Of a stretch of DNA of 64,000 bases, positions 31,724-41,178 are shown piece by piece. The notes beneath the pieces are model-generated. The model saw nothing but the letters and a program-made list of their open reading frames with translations, was not told the DNA's origin and did not search any database. This DNA is from Lepidodermella squamata. Its lineage: Eukaryota > Gastrotricha. Position numbers and translations under genes: made by a program. Each line of letters begins with the position of its first letter. The first letter of the stretch is position 1. The stretch is taken from NCBI GenBank assembly GCA_047495785.1, contig JBLDXI010000002.1, positions 1,736,001-1,800,000 of the forward strand, in the 5' to 3' direction.

Positions 31724-32235
31724 TTATATCAGCAGCCATTTTTTGAGCCCTGTTTCAAGACAAAAAATGTGCGTAAGTATAAACGCGAGATCTTCAAGGT
31801 CAAACCAAACGTAGAATGCGACATTGCGATTGCAGACAGCGGGCGAGCCGAGAACTTTTAAACACCGATGAAACCTTTCTTGCCGAATTTGGAGGAGTAA
31901 TTTTTTCAAATAATCGTCCAGTATAATGCGTCCTCTTCCTGATGCGATGAGTTGCCTGATCCCTAAAAATTAAGATATTGATGTATCGCACAATGAGAAA
32001 ATCTTGGAATCTCACTATCTTCCTTTGAAGGCTGCTCAACGGATAGCAGATCTCTTTCATTATATTGCCTGAGTCGGCGATCGACACCCATTTCTTCCAT
32101 TGATTTCAAGGCATCAGGCTCTCCTTCGATGTTCAAACCGAGATCGCCTCTAGTTGCAGGAAAGAATTCTTCAGCGCTATTAAGGTGGACATATAAAATA
32201 GCCGCTAGAGCTGACAATAAAGAAAAAACTGTCAT
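31724..32235 (-). CDS. Small secreted C-x9-CNRN family protein, member 1
   Basis: Exons 32235-32016 and 31962-31724. Signal peptide MTVFSLLSALAAILYVHLNSA, then an acidic pro-like region, then the module shared with the next two genes: IRQERFHRCLKVLGSPAVCN followed by RNVAFYVW. Two Cys separated by nine residues, then N-R-N and a Trp. The intron is phase 1, as in the paralogues. The 3' end is less certain: a donor-like GTTTAT and an acceptor-like ACAG within exon 2 would remove 35 bases and change the C-terminus; the unspliced reading ends in a stop at 31724. I do not recognise the family. Secretion and a single conserved disulphide suggest a signalling peptide or matrix factor; this is inference. 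Confidence 0.65.
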
Positions 32236-32441
32236 TTTACGATTTCAGCATGAAAAGCATGATTGCTTGATTTTTGATACAACACCCCTGGGGTTATTTT
32301 TGTTTGTCTTTGCACTTGTTTATTTATTCAGCGAATGTATTGACTCATCATATTATTAATAATGGTCAACTCTGCAAAATCAAAGCGTCATGCTGAGATC
32401 AGCGCACACGCTCTGAAAACCGATATTTTTATTAAGGTGGC

Positions 32442-32893
32442 TCACATCGGTATGATGATGTTGTTGTCTTCGTTGTTATTATTATTGGTATTTTCCCCGG
32501 CCTTGATTGCGTCTTCGATGAGTTTTTGGGTCCATGCGGCGTAGGCTTTGCTGTTACGGTTGCAGGGCCCCTGAGAGCTGACGACTTTCACGCAGCGGCG
32601 AATCTGCTCTTGTCGCACAAAGTTCATCACGTCGCGCATTTCGTCTTCGCTTTTGACAAAATTTTGCAGCTTTTGCTTCGTTGAGAAATGGCGACCTGGT
32701 TTCGACGCAATGGCATTACTCGACACTGGAAGCAATAAAAAAAATTTACGAAAATTAGGTCACACGCGCTAAGACTTGGCTAACGTGATATTTGATTTGG
32801 GTCATCCAGGAATAAACGAAACCTGCAGCTCACTGGTATAATAAGCAAGCAATTCAAAATAAAAACAGCTGTGAAATTAATGGAAAGCACCAT
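32442..32893 (-). CDS. Small secreted C-x9-CNRN family protein, member 2
   Basis: Exons 32893-32818 and 32725-32442 (119 residues). Signal peptide MVLSINFTAVFILNCLLIIP, a basic linker, then VRQEQIRRCVKVVSSQGPCN followed by RNSKAYAAW. The C-terminal extension is Asn-rich (TNNNNNEDNN). The donor chosen (C|GTTTAT) is weak but gives the phase-1 join found in both paralogues; the stronger-looking AG|GTTTCG four bases earlier does not keep frame. Same strand and close spacing (about 200 and 550 bases) to its paralogues indicate tandem duplication. Confidence 0.65.
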
Positions 32894-33440
32894 TATTTAA
32901 GGTCTTGGCACAATACAAAAATTGATGGATTTGACCATTGGCTTCAAGTGAGAATTTTCTAGGACGCCTTTTTTTAATATATTTGTATTGATCTAGGATT
33001 TAATTATCGGCGAAGCCTGTTCTGCGTAAGCACAGGAGGCGTCAGTAAATAATCATCACGGCGGACAATGCGCTGGTGGACCATGATTGATACGTGGTCA
33101 TCAGAGAATCGGCGCGTGACGAGTGCCCCTTGAAAACCCGCCGACGAAAAGGCGCAATTCAACTTCAGCACTTCCTATCAAAATATTCCATCTAAAAACA
33201 ACAAGAAAAGCAGCACCCATTAAACTGATTTATGAGTTTATGAGGATTCCTGTAAAAACGCGTCATGAAAGATCCAACTTAATTAAATTATATTTTTATT
33301 GGCAACTTTATAATGAAAAAAATAATTCTCTGTAATAATTGCTTGCGATTTAAATTTGTTCGAGAATTTTCAACATATATTTTTATCACAAATCATCCAG
33401 TGAACGAAACGATTTCTCCCTTCAGAATATTTCCCCAATT

Positions 33441-33798
33441 TTATTGAAGGCTTCTTTGCGCGCTGAGATCGGCGGCGAGTTTTCGCGCCCAGGCGTTGAA
33501 CGCCGATTTGTTGCGGTTGCACATGGCTGGCGAGGAGAGCATTTTCAGACATCTGCGAACTTGTTCCTGTCGAATTTGTTGCAAGATAGCCGGGTCAATG
33601 GCCGATTTCTGATCGCCATCTAAAAGCGCGACTACAAAATAAATTGATTGAAAAAATTCGCTTTTTTATCTTCAAGTATTTTATACCAGATTGCTGTCTT
33701 TTGTTACTGTGTTTTGAGTTCCATGACACGGCGTTAACTTGAAAAGCCAGAAGAGTAATTGCGAGGAAAGAGCCGAGTAACAACGCAGTTGGTGCCAT
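33441..33798 (-). CDS. Small secreted C-x9-CNRN family protein, member 3
   Basis: Exons 33798-33687 and 33631-33441 (100 residues), the clearest member. Signal peptide MAPTALLLGSFLAITLLAFQ, basic linker with NKRQQ, then IRQEQVRRCLKMLSSPAMCN followed by RNKSAFNAWARKL. The segment before the first Cys is a plausible amphipathic helix. No other Cys is present in the mature part, so the pair would form one loop. The ATG is preceded by a good TATA box at 33844-33853. Apart from the signal peptide no known domain is apparent. Confidence 0.7.
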
Positions 33799-33843
33799 TT
33801 TTGAAATACGAAACAGATATTTATTCTTGAAAATTGCGATTTA

Positions 33844-33853
33844 GTATATATAC
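33844..33853 (-). promoter_or_regulatory. TATA box of C-x9-CNRN member 3
   Basis: GTATATATAC about 46 bases upstream of the ATG on the minus strand. A second TATATATA lies near 33883. Confidence 0.5.
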
Positions 33854-34390
33854 GCGACAATGCGAAATATAACAGCTGCCTCAGTATATATAATCGAATT
33901 ATTTCAAACGCGGCGGGCCGGACTCGGGGTGCTTCCGATGCATAATTTATCTTCCATATGGTTATGATGATGCGTATAGGCCATTATCTCTAAAAATTGC
34001 GCTGATCTATTGGAGTTGAAATTTCATCGAGTGGGCGGAACACACGCCGTGGTAAATATTTAATTCCTATAATATATAAAGTTAAAATCAAACCGGATGT
34101 ACACCTTTGCGTCACTACCTATATTGAAACGATTTGGAATTTATTTTTTCCCCGACTATACGCATTTCATAAAGTGACCACGCGATTTTTGTGAGAATTC
34201 GGGCAAATATTGACAGGTCATTCCATTTGAAAGCTATGCAATTGATCAGGCATAAGAGACATAGGATTCAAAAATAGGAAAATCAAGGAATCGGAGACTC
34301 CGACTTGAGCATAATAGATAATAATCCACGATAATTATTAATTATTTCGGGTAGCACTTACCACCTTACTTGGAGCAAGTCAAGAAGCAA
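33854..34390. other. Divergent spacer, C-x9-CNRN array / GPCR-2
   Basis: Head-to-head promoters occupy both ends of this stretch. No gene is seen between them. Confidence 0.45.
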
Positions 34391-34400
34391 TATAAAAAGG
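34391..34400 (+). promoter_or_regulatory. TATA box of GPCR-2
   Basis: TATAAAAAGG about 150 bases before the ATG of the plus-strand GPCR. Confidence 0.55.
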
Positions 34401-34541
34401 TGACCTCATTCGTATCGGAAAGTAATAATGATGAAAAAAACATCTGCTAAGGTGTCTGCAACCGATAAAAAAGCTTGATAATTATTGGAAAAAATCAGAC
34501 GCATATTTTTTCGGTTGCAATAATTTTCGCGATAAAATAAT

Positions 34542-35856
34542 ATGGCTGATAAATGGAATTCCTTTGATGAATCTTGGGTTTGTCTGGACAATTTTACGAA
34601 GTTGGGCTGGGATGTGCCTCACTGTTGGTTTATGTACCTACAACAATTAAACCGGGTCAACTCACCTGCGGCTCAAATAGCCGAAGCAACCGCTTTAGGC
34701 ATCGTAGCTTTGATTGGAATTGCAACGAATTTGTACGTAATTTTCGCGAGATTGCGCCCGGCTTTCCTCGCCCTTGGAAAACCAGCAGCACCTGTTAACC
34801 AAAGGAAAAAGCCTGTGCTGAGGTTAGAGCTCATCTTCCTGTTAACATTTCATTCAATTTCAAGTTTTGTCCTCGAACTATTGGCTATTATATTTCTCGT
34901 GGCGAGATTGACTGATGACTGGTTGATGGGAAATGCAGGCTGCATCGGGTTCTTCATCACACTTGTCCTATCATTTTGCGTATTAATGGCGTCAATGGCT
35001 TTGATAGGCGTTGAGCGATGTCTAGCTATCTGCTATATTTCCAACGATGCAACGCCATCGACTATTCCAAGCCATCATCCGCAAAACCGACGCAGACAAT
35101 ACCGAGCTATTGCATTCATCCTCGTCTTTATTTTTTTCTGGCTGCTTTATTTCTCCGCTTGTATGTACGTTTTTGTCATCGAACGACTCGCAGCTGTTTA
35201 CCCGATTTACATTCGCGACAAATATTCACTCGGGCGATATGACCGAGATGTGATGATTTGCGCATTTTTCACCCAAATGAAAGACCCAGATGGCGGCACG
35301 AATTCGACTTATATCAATTTTATCTTCCTATTGGGCTCCATTATGCTCCCAGTGCCTGCTTTAATAATCAGCTACGGGTGAGACATTTTTTCATTTTTAA
35401 TATAATTTAAGGAGGATTTTTTTCAGCAAAATTTTTTACACAGTTCGGAAATCAGTGCAGCGTGACGAAAATCGGCGTAGGATGAATCGGCAAACAATTG
35501 TTGACAAATTTCTAGCTCAAATCCACCTGAGCCAAATGAAAGGCACCGATAGCAGCGAGTCGAGTACGATAATGCCTGTGACTAATAAGATCCGGCGTCG
35601 GGACATTCAAATGGCGAAGAGAACTTGCCTAGTTGTGTTTTTCTTCATTTTAAGCAACATTCCTATAGCTATTTACACGGTATTCCTCCTGCAGGATGCT
35701 GAGCTCGATAAACAAACGCAGACATATGAATTCTTGATATGTTCCATGTTCATGTATATCAATGCAGCGATAACACCGCTGATTCATTGCTACAGCGGAG
35801 CCAAGAAAAATCAAAACGCACAGAACAACAATATTGAAAGAGATACTGCGCTATAA
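34542..35856 (+). CDS. Divergent rhodopsin-family GPCR-2
   Basis: Exons 34542-35377 and 35427-35856 (421 residues). Seven hydrophobic spans. The extracellular N-terminus holds two Cys in a motif shared with the next gene: SWVCLDNFT then HCWFMYLQQLNR. TM3 begins GCIGFF and ends with GVERCLAICY, in place of DRY. TM7 (MYINAAITPLIHCY) lacks a standard NPxxY. Loop 2 has one Cys (ICAFF). The intron falls after TM5 (ISYG). It resembles nematode chemoreceptor-like or orphan peptide-type receptors; the ligand cannot be told from sequence. Tandem paralogue of 36184-37561. Confidence 0.8.
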
Positions 35857-36183
35857 TTTCCGAATTTTTTAAATAAATATATTAATTTTTCAATATTTCC
35901 ACTAATTTTTTTCACCTTCCATTCTGATTTAAAAATAAGGCAAGCAATTCAGGTTTCGCTTTGAAATATGGTGAATCTGATAGACGATCTCTAAAAAATC
36001 AGTGCCGAGCCAAAATCGATAATCGATAATCAGTGATTTTTCAATCAATGAAGCATTTGAGACTTGAAATTTTGTTTCCCAGAAGTATTTCAGAGTTTTT
36101 GGCATTTAGTTCTCAAGCAAATTAGCATATTTGGCCTGTGAGGTGTTCAATAAATATCGACAGATGTCAATTATCGGCGGGTC
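35857..36183. other. Spacer between GPCR-2 and GPCR-3
   Basis: AATAAA just after the GPCR-2 stop (about 35872) is a likely poly(A) signal. A copy of the ATCGAT-rich repeat lies at about 36006-36050. Confidence 0.45.
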
Positions 36184-37561
36184 ATGAACTCTTATCAGGC
36201 TTTTGCGATAACGTTCACGAACTCATTTTTTCTCAATTTTTTTATATTGAGTCACGATGCGGCTGAAATGGTCGGATTTTTCGATATTGTTGATTTCGAT
36301 AATTCGACCGAGTATCAGGACAGTTCTTGGGACGAATCTTTTATCTGTATAGAAAATCACACAGGCCATCAAGACTCTCATTGCTGGTTCCTGTACCTTC
36401 AACAGCTCAATCGGCATAACCCAGACGTTGAACGATACATCGAGGCGATTTTCCTTGGTTTTTTGTGTTTGATCGGAATTCCGGCGAATGCAATCTCCGT
36501 TTATAACTACTATCAACGCCGCATTATTCGCGAGCTTTTCTTCCTAATTTGCCTACTCGCGATTTGCAATGTCCTATTCAGCATTTTGGGTGGTGCGCTG
36601 GTCATAGCTCGGCTGAATGATGATTGGATACTTGGAAACGTGGGGTAATATAGTCCATTTTTATGAAAATTTTGTATTTCTTTTGTTCAGATGCATAGGG
36701 TATTTTGTTGGATCGCTGTTCACGGTTTGTTTAGCAATTTGGACCATGGCCCTAATAAGCTTGGAACGGGCCTATTGCATTTGCCAGTCCTTTAAATCGC
36801 CCCAAATTCGGGCGAAGGCTTGGCATATCGCCCTGGGCACTGTCCTGCTGGTCGCCCTGGACCTAGGTATTTGGTACTATTGGTATTTTTACAAAAGCGC
36901 CGCTACAGTTCTTCAAGTTCACGTTCGCCAAAAACTCAACTCAGAGCATCATTTCAACCGAGAAGTTGCTGTATGCGCCATATTTCAGCAAGACAAATCT
37001 GACACGGATTTACTGAAATTTTCAACTGCTATTGCCTGCGTCCTGATTTTAGCTACAATTATCGTCCCAATGCCGATAATTGTCGTTAGCTATTGGCGAA
37101 TTCTTCGCAAAATTCGGCAGAGTTTCCGCTACAGCAAACGACTAGCGAAATCAGCCGGGCGACGGCGGTCATCCAGCCGTCCGTCAATTCGAAACCAGGT
37201 GACGTCTCTATTCAAGTCTTCAACTCGAAGAAGCGAAGTCTACCTGGCCAAGGTCATGCTTTTTGTCATGATCGCATTCTTCTTTTGCTACATCCCGGTC
37301 AACATTTTCGCTTTTGTATTGGCGTTCCTACCCAACGCGACAGCACCGCCTAGCGTTCAAACGAGCCATTTCTTGATTTGTCTATTGCCAATCTACCTTA
37401 ATTGTGCGATTTCACCGTGGATTCAGTCGTGGAAGCCGGGTAAACACGGCTCGAGGGACTCGATTATTACTGTAAAATCGCCTCAAATTATAGCGTCGGT
37501 TGAAGATATCACCTCGGCTCCTGATTTCAGTTCGAAAACTGAGTTGGAAATGGATTTTTAA
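36184..37561 (+). CDS. Divergent rhodopsin-family GPCR-3
   Basis: Exons 36184-36644 and 36691-37561 (443 residues). Paralogue of GPCR-2: N-terminal SFICIENHTG then HCWFLYLQQLNRHN, TM3 GCIGYFVGSLF, LISLERAYCICQ in place of DRY, TM6 VMIAFFFCYIPVNIF, TM7 IYLNCAISPWIQSW. Basic, Ser/Arg-rich third cytoplasmic loop (GRRRSSSRPSIRN). The intron sits before TM3, a different site from GPCR-2, so the copies have separate intron histories. A second in-frame ATG at 36268 begins a protein more like GPCR-2; either could be used. The N-glycosylation site ENHT is next to the shared Cys. Confidence 0.8.
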
Positions 37562-38233
37562 TGAAATAAAACAAGTTTTTACAGCACATATTTTAGGGAC
37601 ATTTTCATTATACCAATTTGCCCGCCAAACTTGCACTCTCGACTTTTGAATGAGCACATTTATTACGGCCTAAATATGTTTTCGACTTTATATGAGCACC
37701 TATATAAGGAAGCCAGTCCTTTGATTCGGCTCAATGAAACGCACTGAAAAAATACACGATTTTCATACCGCAAAATACGACTTTTCGGAAAATTCAATAA
37801 TAATTTATACGACGTAGTGTGGTTTTTTGTAAGGAAAAAGAACACCTTAATATTATTTTATACGCAGCATTATTTAGCCAAATAGCGAAAAGCCGCCAAA
37901 GAGCAGTGCGCTATGCGGGCTCAGGTGTTTGCCATCTATAAATGACCAACAAGCGCGCTTTTGCTTTTTATCGCTCTTCAGTTTTTACGCGTATATAATA
38001 AAAAAAATCCCAAATGGCCTATGGTCATCACCCTCTTAGAAGGCGCAATATACGGCAGACACGAGTGGCTCTTGCCAGCTATTAAAATTGAATAAACACC
38101 TGCTTATGATATATTCCTCATCATATAGATCAATTATATTTCCTACAATGATGAGAGGAATTTGTTATCTAAAATTTATCATTATTTTTATAGGTCAGAG
38201 TACCGGGATCAAGTAACTAATTTAGTTCAACAA
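37562..38233. other. Spacer upstream of the ankyrin gene
   Basis: AT-rich. TATATAATA at 37992-38000 could be a promoter element for the ankyrin gene, but would imply a leader of about 200 bases. No gene is seen. Confidence 0.4.
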
Positions 38234-39375
38234 ATGACGAGGGCGAGTCAGCTCTTGGTCATTTTAACTGCGACTTTCACGCTGGTATCAAGTCGGGCGA
38301 CAGGTGCCGCAAATATCGAAGGTAAATTTCAATTAATTAATTAAAAAAAATCGAAAAATTAATATTAGTAAGAGCAAGACGCCTTCACAGCTCGATTCTT
38401 GACCAGCATTTAGCAGCAGTTCGCGGTATTCTAAAATCGTTACCGGATGAGGTGAAAAAGAAGTTATTCGAACACCGAAATCGGGAACATTACGACGAGT
38501 TGCCGATTGTTGAAGCTGCGGAAATCGGGAATCTACCCATTGTTAACGCCCTAGTCCAAAACGGAGCGCCAATACGACTCAGGGCAATCCACCTCGCTGC
38601 TTATTACGGCCATCTACCTGTAGTTCGCTACTTGTTGAGTTTAAGGCCAGATTTCCTGGAAGGGCAAAACGCGTTCGGCAACACCGCCTTGAACATGGCA
38701 GCGTCAAATGGCCAGCTTGAGGTTGTTCGATTTTTAGTCAACGCGAAGCGGGCCAATATTGAAAACGGGGCAGATCACGGGCGAACGCCGCTGGTTCAAG
38801 CTATCGACGGCGGTCATTTCGCCGTAGTTCGATTTTTGATCGAAAACGGCGCGAATTGGCTGGTGAAAGATTACGAGAAAGCCGACACAGCCGCGCATTT
38901 ATCCGCATATTTCAACCACCTTAAAATTTTACAATTTTTACTACAAAAATACCCGAGCTTCATCAATTCGCGCGATAGATCTAACAACAACTTGCTGAAC
39001 ATGGCGGCTGAGGCTGGGAATTTCGAAATTGTTCAATATTTAGTCATGAATCATTCGATTGATATCGATAACCGGGGCGAATTCGGCCGAACAGCCCTGG
39101 CTACGGCGGCGAAAAATGGATATACAGATATTGTTAAATTTTTACTACAAAATGGCGCGAATTTGAACGTGCCAGACCAGGCCGGCTATCTGCCGATTCA
39201 TTTAGCCGCCAGTGAAGGCCAGTCAGATATCATTTACATGCTGCTCAATCAAGATGGAAGTCAGCTGGAGGCGTCCGATCAACGGGGCTATTCGCCTCTT
39301 GTCGTTGCGAAAAAAGCGAGACAGGAGGGCGTAGTGGCTTTTCTAGAAAATGTTGACAGCTACTACAGGAGATAA
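38234..39375 (+). CDS. Ankyrin-repeat protein with signal peptide
   Basis: Exons 38234-38321 and 38369-39375 (364 residues). Exon 1 encodes a signal-peptide-like segment (MTRASQLLVILTATFTLVSS). From about residue 70 there are about nine ankyrin repeats in a row, with typical units such as GRTALATAAKNGYTDIVKFL and GNTALNMAASNGQLEVVRFL. No other domain, membrane span or obvious retention signal follows; it ends SYYRR. Ankyrin repeats bind proteins and are usually cytosolic, so a secreted ankyrin protein is unusual. If exon 1 is mis-assigned, the repeats could begin at a downstream start and be cytosolic. Confidence 0.8.
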
Positions 39376-41178
39376 TCAAAATGTGATGATTTTCGAGTTT
39401 TTTTGGATGAATCGTGTGCTTTCTCGGCTATGAACGTCCAAATTCGTGGCGAAGCGAAATTAGCTTCGATTTTTTTTTGGCATAAAATTATTATTCGTTT
39501 TTTTTAATTGATTCAAGAAAATTGGTCCAACAGATTTTTTTCATCTGAAATTAGGTTGAAACTGTTTTTTTTTATTTTGAGGCTGAGAGTAGCACAGTTC
39601 ATCCGCCATCGTTTCTATAATTTGCAATCAAAAAATGGAAAACGGAGAGTAGAATTCGGAATGGGATTGGGTAGTTCGGAAAAATTATACAATCGAATAG
39701 ATTAAAATCGATAAAATCTTTATTATGCACCTATACCCATTCAAATCCAGTGAAAAAAGCAACTCGCTATCATTTGCTCTCTCTGCCGCTTGTATTGTCT
39801 GTTACTTCTGGGTCCTACTTTTAGCGGAACCAAAAATTGCCTATTTCGGAACCACATTTTAAACAATTAATTTGCCCGAAACTGCATTTTCTGGAATTTG
39901 ACGATTAATTCAGAAAAATCCAAATAAATTACGGTGAAATTCTCCGTAATTTTCTGTATACCACATTTCTTCCAATGGTAGCCCGGGGTTCGAAAAATGA
40001 AATTTCAGATTTTTCAAAATTTAGAGGTTGAAACTTTGGTTCCACAACAGGCAAATTTGGTTCCGCTGAAAGATATTCTGGTTATTTTTCTGTCATTATC
40101 GCGTCGAATTGCATTCTTCCTTAACGAATTTATCGATTTATACTGAAAGCTGATTGAAGAGCAAAAAAAATGCAAAAATGTCGTAATTTTGAGCTCATTT
40201 CCATTTTTATCCATCGAAGCCGCAGGTGCAAATAATCGTCTGAGCTTCGGATTTCCTCAAGCTTTGCTTATAGACCTCGTACATATTGTATCTTTTATAA
40301 TCTCGTGTTACATTTGCATGAAAAAAATTGAAATAAAGAATGAAAGAATGAAAGACAGCAATTTTCTGGAATATTTCATATGTTTTTACGCGCTATTGAG
40401 CAGCTCGTATTTACCGCTGCTGAGAAATCTATACATCTATCAGGCGATAATTGGGTGGGCGTTTTATTTTGGTAAACAAGAGAGCGGCGTGATGTTGTAC
40501 TATAAAAACCGGCGTATATTATCGTTTAGAAGCGCCATCTCGCCGATCAATCAACACCCGGCCCCGATATATATTCGCCCGCCGCTGCTGGCTGCTGAAA
40601 CAGGGTGTCTGCTGGCCGACCCATCATACACAAGCCGGGCAAAAGCCGAGCCGCATACTCGCCTCGCGAGTGTAATAAATACAGACTATAGGGTAATATA
40701 TATAGCGAAAATTTTGCGCTATATATTATTTATTATTGAGGAAAAAGCGATCGATAAAAAATGATTATTATCGTAGAACAAGATTTTATACTAAGCCATC
40801 TTTGTATGTTATGAAACATGAAAAACTATAGCCGCGGTTTCTTCTCGACAAAAAGTTTCGGCATCAAGTTTTTTTGGTCTATACGCATAATAATAATAAT
40901 TTATATGCACTGCAGCAGCGTATGGCTTTTGGCGTAAATTATACCGCGCGCGGCCAGTTTTTTCGGCGCTATTGCTATCATCTTCATCAGCCGTGTTCTG
41001 CCGCTCCGCAACATATGCCGAGCAGTTCGGTTTTGAGAGCACAAAAAAACTAGCATATCCTGTACTGTATTTGACTTCTGTTTTTATATCGATTTTTCTC
41101 TACCTTTTGTTTGAAATTTGTCCCCCGCAATGATGAAAAAATTTATTATTATTTTTTTTATTATTATTATAGAACACA
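39376..41178. other. Gene-free region
   Basis: About 1.8 kb. It holds the inverted-repeat element 39823-40067. The 191-codon plus-strand frame at 40189-40764 has no ATG start, domain or splice context. Confidence 0.5.
39823..40067. mobile_element. MITE-like element with AGCGGAACCAAA termini
   Basis: The ends agcggaaccaaaaattgcc and ggcaaatttggttccgct are inverted repeats that continue for about 35 bases. No coding capacity. Partial relatives with caggcaaatttggttccgc lie near 51075 and, more diverged, near 18215. Confidence 0.6.

Noticed and set aside
40189-40764. 191-codon plus-strand open frame
   Set aside because: Starts at TTG, has mixed hydrophobic and low-complexity content, no domain and no splice context; likely chance in AT-rich DNA.
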